Below are positions 46,533 to 58,119 of a stretch of 64,000 bases of DNA, one piece after another; position 1 is the first letter of the stretch; each line of letters begins with the position of its first letter. The position numbers and the translations under genes were made by a program. Under the pieces are notes generated by a model. It saw only the letters and a list, made by a program, of their open reading frames with translations, did no database searches and was not told the origin of the DNA. The DNA comes from Guillardia theta CCMP2712 (Eukaryota; Cryptophyceae; Pyrenomonadales; Geminigeraceae): the NCBI RefSeq assembly GCF_000315625.1, contig NW_005434627.1, forward strand, positions 491,409-555,408. The letters are read 5' to 3'.

Positions 46533-47369
46533 CTCCCTCCTCTCTCACGTCCCAGGCACGACCTTTCTCCGCATCGCGTCAACTCAGTGCTCACACATGT
46601 ACTTGAGGACGAGGGGTCATGAAAAAAAAAGTCAAGGAATGAGAGGTTACTACACTCGTTTACTCAAAGTTAAGTTAACAACTAGTACTGCTACTACTAC
46701 GTGACTACTTGAAACTACCAAGTCTCACTGAGTCACTTTACTCATCAAACTCAAACTACTTCTACTCCTCTCAAGGGAGGATTTCAAGTTGCAAGTTAGC
46801 TTACCGTAACTCAGTGAATCAACATCACCTGCGACATCCCACTGACTACGGTCAGCAATCTCACTCTACTACGTAACCCTCCCGATCGGTCCCCCGAAAT
46901 GCAATTGAATTCATTGAGCCGTTGCCCTTCCCCTCCCCCTGACTTAAGCCTGGCAATATATCACAGCGGTATCACTGCCATCTATTTGCTCAGCTCTGGG
47001 GATTGGCAGAGGCGAGCTTTCTTACAGGACAAGCCTCTCAAGCTCTTGATGCGAGTAGCTGCCCAAGACTCACTGGGAGGGCCATGGAAGAGGAGTTGCC
47101 GTGAGTCAGTTTTGTGTTCGATTGAAAATGGACTTAGCTTCCGTTTGAGCACGATCAATCGGAATCATACAAACAGTGAGTAGCTCACCGATAACGGCCA
47201 ACAGTTACTGTTATTCCATGAATTTGCTGTGGGCCAATCAAGGTAGTAGAAAAATGAAAATTCATCAGGATATAACAACCAACGGTTTGTTCAGGCGCTC
47301 ATTCTAACTATACCATCTCGAGGCTCGGAACTTCATCTGTTTTGTGACATGCTTCCTGCCATCAGAAGG
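46533..47369. other. Intergenic with dispersed motif copy 3
   Basis: Upstream region of the giant gene. 46659-46678 is the dispersed 20-base motif. 46680-46880 is a tract of short TACTACT/ACTCAGT-type words resembling a degraded island edge (CACTGAGTCAC near 46726). No gene supported; 46899-47183 (+) is open but unremarkable. Confidence 0.5.
46659..46678 (+). repeat. Dispersed 20-base motif TTTACTCAAAGTTAAGTTAA, copy 3
   Basis: Identical over 20 bases to the minus-strand copy at 4165-4184, and over 17 bases to 24276-24292. It is followed, not preceded, by ACTCAGT-type words, so the geometry here is less clear. Confidence 0.6.
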
Positions 47370-50313
47370 TCATTGAGATGTTTTTGACCACGTTACAAGA
47401 AACCTTGAAGCCCCTCGGTCATGCACGTCAAGGAGCTTCTTCCATTGGAGTATCCTCCTCCTCAATCTTTCCTCTTCCACCCTGACCTAAAGCATGAACA
47501 AAGTCAGCCTCTTCTTTCATCGTCAGCAAACTAACCTTGAACTGTTCTTCATTTCTTTCTCGGTCTTCTACGCTGATTTTCACCGAATTAGACCAAATTG
47601 AGATGATATCAGATATGCTCTGGAGGGTTTCCGATCCCTGCCTCAGTCGCTTGTAATTGCCGTTAGAATGCGTCGAGAGTTTCTGGCCTAACTTACCATA
47701 TCTTGCTTGGCATAGATCAAGTCTGCCCAGCTCGAAAAAATATTCTTGACCTCAAATTGCCTCAAGTAGTGCCTGTGCAGTCTAGAGAAGGCCGCGCTCC
47801 AAACCCTGAACCGTTCGGAAGAGCCGTTAGACTTGATCATCAAATGAGATTGAATAACCTTCCACGATCTCTCCAAAAAGTATAGCATCGATGAAAGTCA
47901 TGCACTTCGTCCCTCCAAGAATAGAACGCGACGGTCTGCAAAAACTATCAGAACTAGCAATGCGGTTTTTTTTCTGAACCCGGCAAGCATCGTGGTAGTT
48001 GTTCGATAGAATATTGCTCAGTTGATCTTGTTTGCGACAAAGAGCGTCCTGTGTCTGACGTACTTGATCAAATCACAGACTGAAAGGCGCAGGGAAACAC
48101 CTCCTCAAAAAGATCTTTCAATAGCCTGATCGTGGCGGTAGGCCCTTCTCTACTGGAATGATCTGAAGAGATCTGCTCTACTGCCAGCAGCAAGTGAGGT
48201 ATTTGATCGCTCTCATGCCCAACGTGCTGATACCTCTTCTCAGCAACGAGCTTTTGCGCGTGATTGGAGATCCATCGAACACTGTCCTGGCCTTCACTTC
48301 TTTGTGACTTCAAATCATCATCTCACCAGATGGTGTCGTAGCAGCTTTATCTGAATTTGATGTTCTTCTTGGCGAATTCGAGAATAGACGCCTGATGAAA
48401 AGGTAGAAATTAAATGGCACAAGGAATAAATCAAATGGCAATAACCCTCGAATTTTTGAATCGGCCACCACTTCGAAACTGTCTCCTAAGCGTTGAACTC
48501 GAGAAAAATGCCCATGCAAGCGCCCGGTGCCATGTGGCGACATTACAGTTACTGGATGCTTTTGTGATGGCAAAAAATCTTTGATTTCTTCCTGCATCCC
48601 CCACATCAGGGTTCAATAAGTTTAAGTTTTAAAGACACCACTCAATTTACCCTTTCATATTCTTTGGGAGACCTCCTTGGCACGGCGGATTTTGTTTCCC
48701 TTTTGTTGTTCTGTCTCAATTTTGCCCATTGCCTGCAGACGATCAGTGATCGATTCATCATGCCAACCTCATCATGTATCATCACCGAATAGTTGAAGAA
48801 CACTGTCGGAACTCTTTTAAATGTTTCATGCGCACGACACGAGAATCTTCTGGAAGCATCGTTTTGAACTCGACGAAATGATTCCAACTTTTCATGATGC
48901 ATCTCAACAATCGCTTGTAGACAAAACTTGCAAATCTCTCAACGCAGCACCTGAAAAGATTTGATGAGATTTGGTCGTCTTAGGGAAACGAAAGCTGCGA
49001 GCACCTTTGTCCGTATTTCTTGCGACATTTCATCGTTAAGTCTCTTGCCGTGCTGAGATTTAACGCTAAAGGAACTTTCATGTTTCTGCATAATTCCTTG
49101 ATTTTTTGATATGCAAGCCATTCCAACCAATTTTCGATTGTTTCCCTAAGGATGAGTGCCAACTGACAAGACATTACCTTGTATACAGAGGCCTCCCTGT
49201 CATCAACTAGTTCTTGCGCAAGTTGACTCCAAAGATAGAATGCGTGTCGTTTGTGCTTTGCGCTTCCGAAAGAATGTTGCACGTGACCATCGCAATATAT
49301 AGACCAGTTTCTCCACAGATGAATTGGGCTGCTCTTTCTGCATTTGAGAATTGAGTACTTGGAATTTACATCATCAAAAGAGCGGAAGCTTTGATCGTCC
49401 TTGTCCTCATCAAATTGCGAGCTTTCTCCCAATGTGAGCGAGTCAATAAATGCGATAGCATGCTCCACGCCGAAACCGCTGGAGGACCTAGCCTTCACTT
49501 GCGAGGATCTGAGACAACTACTAGTGAAAGAAAGCTCAAACGCTAACTGGTCTAATACCTGCTGAGCATGAAGATTTCATTTTCATCCGTCTGCATCAAG
49601 TCAAGTGAAAACCAAAAATTAACAATGAGATATTGATTACCTCATCGTTGTAGGAAAGGTTTTTCGACGACCCTCGTTGCGAAATTTCGAGCTCAGGTGT
49701 AAATTCTTGTTGAACTTCTACAGAAACTTGGAGAGGTCACCAAACGAATTGTGTTGGATCAATCAATCAAGATATTTTGATACCGCGGCTGTCGTCTGCA
49801 AATTGTGTGGAAAATAATACAGATAGCTCGTTTTTTGACGAATGTTCTATAATGATGCCACCGGATGATGTCAGATTACTTTTGACTCAAAGCAGTGACA
49901 AACACAGAGTTCACCAGCTTTCAACTCGTTGTCAACGCTGCAGACTTTTTGCGAAAACGAGAGCATCCAAGCTAGATATGTGGATATGTCATTGGAATTA
50001 CTGCTACCGTCATTCTGTCAACAGATCGCATCAAGAATCAAGCCACAAATGCTGTGAATTCCTTGACCTCTAACTCGGAATTTCTTCGTATGTCGTCGAG
50101 GAAAGCTACTTCCAAGGCCAGCAGATCAGGACGATCAAGAGCTAAACTTGCCAACTGATGTAGCAATCACTTATATTAGGCCGCAGACTACAACCTTACC
50201 TCCTCGTGCGTATGCAAAGGGAGACCTTGCCGTAACATCGCTTGAACGGTAGAAGAAACATCGACGTCCTTGGACTGAAGTTCAAACTCCTGCGAGGAAG
50301 TGAACATCGCCAT
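47370..50313 (-). CDS. Trp-rich helical protein, SFI1-like (centrin-binding type) repeats
   Basis: A multi-exon gene of about 15 exons. The ATG at 50313 starts MAMFTSSQEFELQSK and the stop is at 47370. I can follow it in pieces: 50313 to ~50200, ~50140-50060, ~49700-49640, a large exon ~49510-48990, then ~48950-48790, ~48730-48650 and short exons to the end. The middle is not fully phased (48620-48310 is ambiguous). The product is helical with Trp at irregular ~20-35 residue spacing: HLWRNWSIYC, AFYLWSQLAQELV, TIENWLEWLAYQK, CIMKSWNHFVEF, AFYSWRDEVHDFH, CYTFWRDRGR, NIFSSWADLIYAK, IISIWSNSVK, ILQWKKLLDV, LVTWSKTSQ. This resembles SFI1 repeats, which bind centrin at centrosomes or basal bodies. 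The pattern is suggestive, not diagnostic; other Trp-rich helical proteins could look alike. Confidence 0.5.
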
Positions 50314-53029
50314 GCCATCTCAGAGAAGCCATGAAAGTGACGCCAAGGTGACATCGGAAGGTCAGGGTGACAGACTCTGCGCATCATCTCACATGCCACA
50401 ACACTCGGCGATCCTCCATGACAAGCTTTCAAAAATCAGATTCGAGGTCAACTCGGCGGGATCGCACTGACAGCCGCCGGGGCGGCGCGGCGGCCCGGCC
50501 CGGGTACGGTCGGAGGGGCCTGGCCCCGGCCCCCGGGGGCGGCCGGGCTCAGCGGCTGGCGGCAGGTCCCCGGCCGCTATCCGCAATCACTAAGTTAGGC
50601 CCTAGTACTTCCATGATACTGACGCCGGTACGGTACTGCCTCACGGTACGCTGCCGGTACTGTACTTGAGCCTCCGACTCGGATACTATGATACGGCGTG
50701 ACCGGCGCCGTCTCACCCCGTACCGGCGTAGTACCCTGCCCGGGGCCGTTGAGTTTCCGGATCGAGTCGAGTCCGACGGGGGTACCCGGCGGCTCGGACC
50801 GTGACTCGGTACTTCCGTACCTTACCGTCGGACGCCGCCGGGGCATTAGCCTGGTGACCGTCAGTGATCAAAGTCAGTTAGTGTCACGGCGTCATTCAAT
50901 ACCGTACTCACGGTCCCGGCGAGGTGTCTGGCACTGTGATCACGCCGTCGGCGGTCACCCGGCCCGGTCCGGGGAGTCCGGCGCCGCGGCCCGGCCGCCG
51001 TCGGAGCCCGGCCCCCGGCGGCGACTCGCGGCGGCCGCCGGGGCGACTGACTCAGTGAGCGCCGCGGGCCGTGGCGGGCCGCCGGGCCCGGGCTCGGGGC
51101 CCGGGCGCCGCACAGTGCACTGGCGGCAGCACAGGCAGGCTGCGGCGAGCGAGTCCGAGTGGCGGCCCGGGGCCGCCCGGCCAGGGGCCGCCCGCCGCCG
51201 GCCATTTGATCGGACCGTCCAACGCCGACCCGGCCGCGCGCCGCGGGACTCGGATGATTCAAGCCGCGGTGCCGGGCCGGGACTCGGCCCTCTGAGTGCC
51301 GGCCGCCCGGGGTCGGGAGTCGAGTCCGCGACTCACTCCGAGTCAGCCCGGCTCAGACGGTGCCCAGTACCCAAGAGAGCGGCACTGCGGCAAGTTCCGG
51401 CCGAAGTTCCGAAGTTGGAACTCGGAAGAGTCTAACGGCGGGTTCCGGAGCCTGCATGGTGTACCGTCGTACCGGGGGCCGGGCCCCCGGGCCGCCGGGC
51501 AGCGAGTGACTCATGAGTGCCTTGGGGCCGCGCTCAGCCGTGACCGTGGCGCGTACCGTCGTACGGGCCCACCGTCACACGGGCCCCGCCGGGGCATGCG
51601 GGCCGCGGCCACAGGCGGTACGGTAGCACTCAGTACTGAGTGGTGCCTCGGACGGCGGCAGTGGCCGGGCGTCACCCGAGTCCGGCGAGTCGGCGGGGCG
51701 GCGGGCCTTAGTTCTCAGGCGGGCCCGGTTTTGATTGCGTGGCTCAATTCCTCAATTCATCCTCCATCTTTCAAACTTGAAAGGGTTTTACTTAAGTTTC
51801 AAATATTCAGTATCGATTTTTAAAATCAAAATCTACCGTTTCATGAAAAAAAAAACCAACAAAGGCCACCCACCCCAGATACTACCTACCCTCAGTTTAC
51901 AAACTTGTCGATGACTACCCTACCACTTGCACATACACGAGTACTACTACCCCCCAACCATTCTTGCTACAACCATTTTCACCCCATATATCAAGGAGAA
52001 CAACTAAATCAATTACGAGTATAATATATTTTCCACATGTCTCAATCTTCAAACATGGACAGTTGTTCTTTTACCCATCTAACCTTATGTTGCACAGGAA
52101 CCCCATGACTTACCATACCCGTGGTACAAAACATCTTTTATCACCCCTACCCCCTCTTTTCCGAGCTTGCAGAGTAGACTAAATCGGAAGGAATTCAAAG
52201 CTGCCGCCGCCCCTCCCGCCTCCCTGCCTTATGCGCTCCGCGTGATTGATGTGGCTCTGAATCCATTCTTCTCTCCCTTCTCCTAACAATACCACATGCT
52301 TTTTCTGATACTGCATGCTATCCTTTCTATCTCTCCTTCTTTGGGATATTCTTCCTTTCAGGCCATGCATACTGCTTTCTAAAATCCATCCTTCATCTCT
52401 TCCGCATGTCGATTTTTTCCAGTCTTGTTGCGTCGTTAGTTTCCATGCTCCCCGTTTCATCCTGTTCTTGACATGTTTGAATTGATGTTGTGCTGCAACT
52501 CCAAATATTCTTCTGCTTCCCCTGCTGGACTAAGTGTCGAAATGCTTCACCTCAACAAAAGCACGAAATCCAGATACCGCGTGTATATCCAACTCGCTAT
52601 CAACTGTGTGCTGAATGACACTACCGGAATATCTGTGATAAAATCTGATTGTCTGTTGTGCTCAGCTTGCTCTCCTGCTAGTGTTGAATCATTTATGATG
52701 ACCTGACAATGATGAAGTATCGGAGACACTTGGAAATGGAGCATCCCTGTTTTTGTCGTTCGCAAACCCTTTTCCGTTACTTGAGTGCTGTGTTTTCTGT
52801 GACCATTTTCTTCTTCGTATGACCATGGTGTGCTTTTGTATCACCTCTCATATCATTTTGGTATATGTGTTGTATGTAGAGTGGATATCTGGAACTCCAA
52901 TTCTGTCCTTCAAGGTTGTTATGTTAATGTTTCTTAACCTAGATCTTGCGTAGTATCAACAGTTGTAGCATCATTGATGTTATTTGAGTTTGAAAACTTG
53001 GCATGGAATAATCAATCAGTGCAGGTACG
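50314..53029. other. Intergenic: GC island E, AT-rich tail and decayed repeat
   Basis: 50450-51740 is the longest GC-rich island. From about 51740 it switches sharply to AT-rich DNA (to ~51850) and then to TACCCC-rich words (51870-52160). 52179-52460 has a 93-codon frame on - and 52470-52950 several short frames, none with recognisable features. Confidence 0.5.
50450..51740. repeat. GC-rich island E
   Basis: About 1.3 kb of extreme GC with sharp borders. It has recurrent GGCCCGG, GCCGCCGGG, GTACCG, GAGTC and GACTCAGTGAGCG words. Long open frames (for example 50698-51435 on +) are Gly/Ala/Arg/Pro-rich and open because stop codons are AT-rich, so I do not call them genes. The same vocabulary occurs in islands A-D and F. 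Confidence 0.55.
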
Positions 53030-53412
53030 ATGCCAAGGACAATTCAATATAGTGAGAAGTATAATGACGATATGTATGAATACAGGTTGGTTTAATGTTG
53101 GATGATACCGACTGTTTTTTGACTTCTGTTTCCTAGGCATGTGATTCTCCCTTCTGAAGTGGCAAGGATGTGTCCAAAGAACAAACTTCTGTCTGAGACA
53201 GAGTGGAGAAATCTTGGAGTTCAACAATCACGGGGATGGGAGCATTACGCGATCCACAAGTACAAGTTCTTTGGTGATGGCAATGGATGATCTTTCCATT
53301 TCGCAGGCCGGAGCCGCACATCCTTTTGTTTCGTCGTCCCATTGGCACAGATCCGGTGAATCAAGATTCACTCTCAGTGAAAGTCCTGATACAGTCTTCA
53401 GCTCACTGGTAA
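53030..53412 (+). CDS. CKS1: Cyclin-dependent kinase regulatory subunit CKS1
   Basis: CKS proteins bind CDKs and phosphorylated substrates to promote processive phosphorylation in the cell cycle. Three exons, 53030-53085, 53137-53259 and 53307-53412, with introns of 51 and 47 nt, give 94 aa. The core is fully conserved: [39 protein letters not shown], then across intron 2 [14 protein letters not shown]. The phosphate-binding residues of the family (Arg in EYRHV, the SRGW Ser/Trp region, HILLFRR) are in place, as is the HxPEPH hinge used for strand exchange. The C-terminal tail after FRRP is about 14 residues longer than in human CKS1. If intron 2 is not removed, a stop appears after [11 protein letters not shown] and the essential last strand is lost. 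The 3' part from 53228 is duplicated at 58536. Confidence 0.93.
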
Positions 53413-53450
53413 AGTGCCCGAGAATTTTAAGCCTCGGTCAGCCAACGAAC
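53228..53450 (+). repeat. 223-bp duplicated segment, donor copy (CKS1 3' half)
   Basis: Spans the end of CKS1 exon 2, intron 2, exon 3, the stop codon and 38 bp of 3' flank. It is identical to 58536-58758 except for one base (ATACAG here, ATGCAG there). The intron is retained in both, so the copy is DNA-mediated, not a processed retrocopy. Confidence 0.9.
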
Positions 53451-53714
53451 AAGTAGTCGAAGCGCACTGAGAAGACTGACTCAAGAGGTTTCTGTTGTGA
53501 ATGTTGGTGACGATTTGAATTGATTTTATCCTTTTTTTCAGGGATTTTAACTTTGTAACATTTGAACCATTCAACCTTGTATGATCGAAATCCGAACGCC
53601 TAGTGCAAGCATTGCAAATTACTAATTATGCATTGGTATCAATGCTCAATGCGGCACGGCGAGTAAGAGCATTGACTTGCTTCTGCCTTTTATCGAAAAT
53701 GAACATTCCCTTCC

Positions 53715-55266
53715 TCATCCACCTGTCCCAAAAATCTTGTCAGAATGTCGTTGTGAAGGACTGTTTATGACATTTGCTTCTTCCTTGAACCATTCTCCCC
53801 TTTCCAAGGTGTTCCTCAGCTCTATAGTTTCTGTACTTGGTTGAATGCCTTTTGATTCCAGCGACCTTGCCAACTGAACCATCATCGTCAGAATGTTGTG
53901 AAGACGTGAGTACTTGCCTGTAGAGCTCGGTCTGTTTCCCCTCCGTTGGCCAATGCTGTTATCAATGCATTGTAGGTGAGAACGTCAGGTTGCAAACCCT
54001 TCCCTGCCCGACACTCAACATGAGGTAGTGTTTCCCGCACAATGAATACTCTTCATTGCTTCGTAATGTGTGACAGCCTGCAAGAATTGGTGTGAGCTGA
54101 TGAGCTGAGCATGAAGAGCATCATCTCATTTCCTTGTCCCATTGTCGCAGCATTGCCTGCAAATCCAACATCAGCATTAACGAGCCAGCATTTCGTCACT
54201 ATCACGTGAGCTATCATGATGCAATTGGCTGTTGTGATATCCGGATTCACACTTTTCGATGAACCTGTCATTTGAAAAATGTAGGCAGTGAACTCAAACC
54301 TTAGAGTGCTTTCAGCCTCTTCTATCACCTGCCATGTTTTATCAAAACCTGTACGAATGTTCCACAGATGTTCGCACCCGTTCCCATTCTCCTGCTGCGC
54401 AGTATGCAGACAGAAGCGCGTTGAAGCTTGGAATCCATTAATATACCAGATAGCGGATTCAATCATTTAAGCACCTTGTTGTATCTGGCTTCACACCCGA
54501 AGCTTTTAGTTCCTCGAACAGCTTCTTTGCCTGGTAACATCGTTATTGACACAACTCTGCCTATTGCAAATGACCTTTGCAAGCTCGCCGGATGCTGCGC
54601 AGGCAGCCATGGCAGAATTGAAAGACAGGCTGTAATGAATCGACACATGCAACGGAGGTATATGTTAGCCAGCCTGAGCTATTTGTCAAATTCTTACCTG
54701 TCCGGTTTCAGGCCCTGAATTTTCATCTCATTCAGATATCGCAAAGCTGGCTCCCAGAGTCCACCTCTAGAGTTTCATGTTAATGCTCAGATCGCAAGAG
54801 TCCATTAGATACTTGGCAAACGATCCTATGACTGCATTGTATGTGACTTCGTCTGGTTCTATTCCTTCATTTTGCATGTCGCGAATGAGACGAACGGCTT
54901 GCTCATATAGTCCCCCTTTTGCACACGATCCAATGACCTGTATCAAAAACTCACAGATGAAGTCATCTGATAAGATCCAACAGCGTTATAGGTATATTTG
55001 TCGGGTTTTAGTCCCTCCGCAAGAATCTCTTGGTACCTGTAGCGATGATCAAATTAGGGTGCGAGCATTCGATGACATACAGCTCCAGGCAATTTTTCCA
55101 GCTTCCTTTCTTCCAGCACTCATACAAGGCCTCATTGTATCTTGCGAGTGGGATGGGTTGACCGATCTGCCGTGCTTGGGCGATCCGATGCAAAATGGAA
55201 TCAGCGGTAGAGTGTTGTGCTTCTGAAGGCCCTCCTCCTCTCAAGTTTTCTCTTGGCAGCAGCAAG
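53715..55266 (-). CDS. Pentatricopeptide repeat (PPR) protein
   Basis: PPR proteins bind organellar RNA and act in editing, processing or translation. Phased exons from 5': 55266-55081, 55036-54982, 54937-54813, 54766-54698, 54629-54575, 54530-54475, 54426-54378, then 54328 onward, with introns mostly 44-49 nt. Helical-hairpin repeats of ~35 residues with the P-D hallmark: ARYNEALYECWKKGSW, EGLKPDKYTYNAVIGSCAKG, EGIEPDEVTYNAVIGSFAKG, QGLKPDSLSFNSAMAACAAS, SGVKPDTTRSFNALLSAY, and near 53960 KGLQPDVLTYNALITALANG. The last exon ends SDKIFGTGG at 53715. The 5' end is unresolved: the frame opens only after an acceptor at 55266, so a start exon (and any transit peptide) lies further up, next to GC island F. 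Exon joins between 54328 and 54000 are also uncertain. Confidence 0.8.
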
Positions 55267-55389
55267 CTGTTGAGAGGAAATGAGTGTGAAGTTATTCCTG
55301 ACTTTGATGATCAACCTGAACCGACACAGCAATCCAACCACAGCAACGCTCATATTGCGTCTCCTCGTTTCACCATAAAGCCTGAGCCA

Positions 55390-55560
55390 AGTAGAGCACG
55401 GTTCAGTGATGCGGCCCCCCGGAGCCGGTCGCCGGAGCCGTAATGTGGTGCCACACGGTGACCGGGTCACGGGCCCGTCCATCGACGGCCCGCCGGGCGG
55501 CAAATCGGGCCGCACCGGGTCACGCGTACTGAGCAAAGAATCCGGCGCATGTGACACAAG
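55390..55560. repeat. GC-rich island F (short)
   Basis: About 170 bp of CCGG/GGCCCG-type sequence (GGTCACGGGCCCGTCC, GGCCCGCCGGGCGGC) directly upstream of the PPR gene's first recognisable exon. Shares vocabulary with the other islands. Confidence 0.45.
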
Positions 55561-57817
55561 GCCCACCGACCGGTTGCAAGCTCGAAGCTATGGGTTTCAA
55601 GCTGAGCTCTCAGGATGAGGAGGAGAGTGAGGAGCAAGCCTAGGAGCCCCAGGGGGAGCAGCAAGACACTGGATGGCTGGAGCTCAGCGACATCGACAGG
55701 ACCACCATGGAAGCTGACGGTCACCGTTAGGGCCAGTCGATCAACAGGTCTTGGTCGACCTCTCGACGATGCTCTTGGAGACATCAGAGGAGGAGCTGAA
55801 GGGCGATATTGCGACCGTCCGTATCCAAGACCCACCAACAAGGACAAGATTGCAGCGTATATCGCTTGCAAACCACGCTCTGATGCCTGAGCTGTCGTTT
55901 GAGCTTTAGACCGCCTCCATACGACCACTGCTTGCTGACTCTGAGATATGTTCCGACAAGTCATCGTACTAGAGCCGGGCGATGAGCGAGGACCAACTGG
56001 GATCCGTGGTGGAGGAAGAGAAGGGTGGAGAAGACGAAGAAGCAGGAGAACCACGATCAAACGATCGAGGTTGAATATATCTATCAAACAAAGAGTAATA
56101 ATGTCAGCAAGAAGGAGTAATCAGAGTAAACCGTAAAACAAGTGTCTCTCAGATAGCACCTGGGTGTAGCAGTTGAGATAGTGCAGCAACTCTCTCGGCT
56201 ATCTCGCGAGGCTCCTCTGGCCAAGGGGCTCAGTGAGATGGGGTGGTACAACATGAGTCAGAGAGTAGTCCCCTTGTTGGAAGTTTGCGTCTTCGAAGTA
56301 CTGATGAGGGGTTGTATTCCCAGCACTTGGTCTGGAGAAGGTGAGGTCACCTCCCAGCTACTTGTGTTGTCTCTGCGGCTGCGCTATTGCTGCTGTTGCA
56401 AGCATTGCTTGGCGACCCTCTCTCCACCTAAGACCAGCATCAGGAAACTATCGCTGACTCATTTCCCTTTCTCTCGATCCGATCTGAATGTTCCCCGCTT
56501 CCTTCTCATTTGCAACTCATTGGATTCAGAGGATCTCTCTCAGCATCTCTTGCTTTGTGTTGTATACACAACACAGAGATTGTTGACGTCACGAGGAAAG
56601 TAAGGATGAAGAAGATAGGGAAGCAGAAGATAGTAAGGAGTATCCAGCGGAGTATCTGACGAGTATCCGTGGTTCCAGTTCCTCATGGATACAACACTTT
56701 GCCCCTTTCATTCGAGCGAGATGACTGAAGATACCATACCCTGGTACAGCAGTGATCGCCTTTGATCCATCAGCATTTAAGCATGATACCTCAGCTCAGC
56801 TGTCAAGCTTGTTTCTCCTGCATCAAAGGTGCCTTTATCAAATATCACCTCAAGAGGATGACACCTGATGGCCGCCAATCTTCGTTGTCATGAGCAGCAT
56901 ACGTCACTGCTCTTGCTCCTGCCAGCCATCAATACCTGTGATACTAAGGGTGATCTAGGTCCACTGTCTCACCCATTGGCGATCATTGATCTCTATGTAT
57001 TTGGAGATCCATTGTCATCAACACATCAGTATGATGATGCGCTACACCTGACTACCAGTGCTCAGTGAGCTCGACTACCACTTGACTCCAAGTCCAGTTG
57101 GCGTGCACACCTCACTGACTCGGCAGGAGTCATAACGAACCGTTCTGGGTCCGGAGCCGCGTTCTGAGAGCAGTGCTGATGTGACTGGCAGTGCTGAAGG
57201 AAGTTTCTACTTCGAACAAGCTTGATCTCGATCCATGGTGATGTGTTTGTGGCGGTGAGAGAGCCTCGGAGAGACAGACAGACAGAGAGGGAGGAAGGAA
57301 GGGAGGGAGAGAGGGAGCTCCGGCGGTAGCTTGTAGAACCTGTAGGCGCAGGGAACTGAACTGCACTGCTTGCCCGGACATGATGAGGTTTTATCTTGTT
57401 CTTGTCTGAAAAACATGATCGGCCGGGCTCCGTATTCCTACAAAGATGTTCAAATGCATCAGCCGTCCCTGGACAGACTCTTGGACTACCCCCTTGTCTA
57501 CGAAATACCACCCCTGCTCCGAGTCAATATTGGAGTCTCTCCCATGAATAATGTCTCCTCATCTTCCTTCCTCTGTGTCTAAGCTTCGTGATTTGCATGT
57601 TGCTAGCTTATCAAAAAATAGTGTACTTCTCTGCTGCCTCCTCTTTGGGGCTTGTCTTCTACCCCCTGCTGATTTGTACCCCCTCCTTGTACACAGACCA
57701 GAGGTACCTACGTACAAAACAACCTACCCCCTGAACCTCCAGTCCTGAACACTTCCCGACTTCCTGATCGCCCTTGCCCCCCCCACGACTCTCGCGCACG
57801 CCTCCTCCCTGCTGCCC
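55560..57817. other. Region with weak exon candidates, no assigned gene
   Basis: 55590-55860 (+) contains acidic exon-like pieces (SSQDEEESEEQ, then GWLELSDIDRTTMEAD, then LLETSEEELKGDIATVRI) that do not join in phase and include an in-frame TAG. This could be a broken gene. 56181-56603 (+) is open for 140 codons, without known features. 57270-57320 is a purine-rich tract. 57480-57730 carries TACCCC-type words. I do not see a complete gene. Confidence 0.35.
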
Positions 57818-58089
57818 ATGCCTGCCCCCAAGTCTCTCCATCCTCAGCGCGTCGTTATGAAGAAACGTAAGTATGAGTTCCTCCTCGAAGTCATTGGAGA
57901 TGATGCCCCTCGGTGCGTATTCTTGTTTCGGAAGGAATGAACAGCACAGTGACTTACCTGTGCAGCATCTGGGATCTAACCCGTGGGAAGACAAGTAAGA
58001 TTGTTGATGAGCTAAGTAAGCGTTTCGAATAGTTATTACCGTCGCACATCTGTTCAGGCCGCCCTGGCATCTTACGCGGCGGTCAATAA
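57818..58089 (+). CDS. Small basic 58-aa hypothetical protein, three exons
   Basis: Exons 57818-57912, 57966-58015 and 58058-58089 are joined by GT-AG introns of 53 and 42 nt, and the phases close at TAA 58087-58089. The product begins MPAPKSLHPQRVVMKKRKYE and continues FLLEVIGDDAPRIWDLTRGK, then KIVDELSRPGILRGGQ. It could be the terminal fragment of a larger repeat-encoded protein, given the mosaic surroundings. No family recognised. Confidence 0.45.
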
Positions 58090-58119
58090 ACCTCTCACAG
58101 ATCTTCGTTCTCCTTCTTG

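Noticed and set aside
50698-51435. 245-codon frame in GC island E
   Set aside because: GC-rich DNA is stop-poor. The peptide is Gly/Ala/Arg/Pro-rich without motifs, and other frames are equally open.
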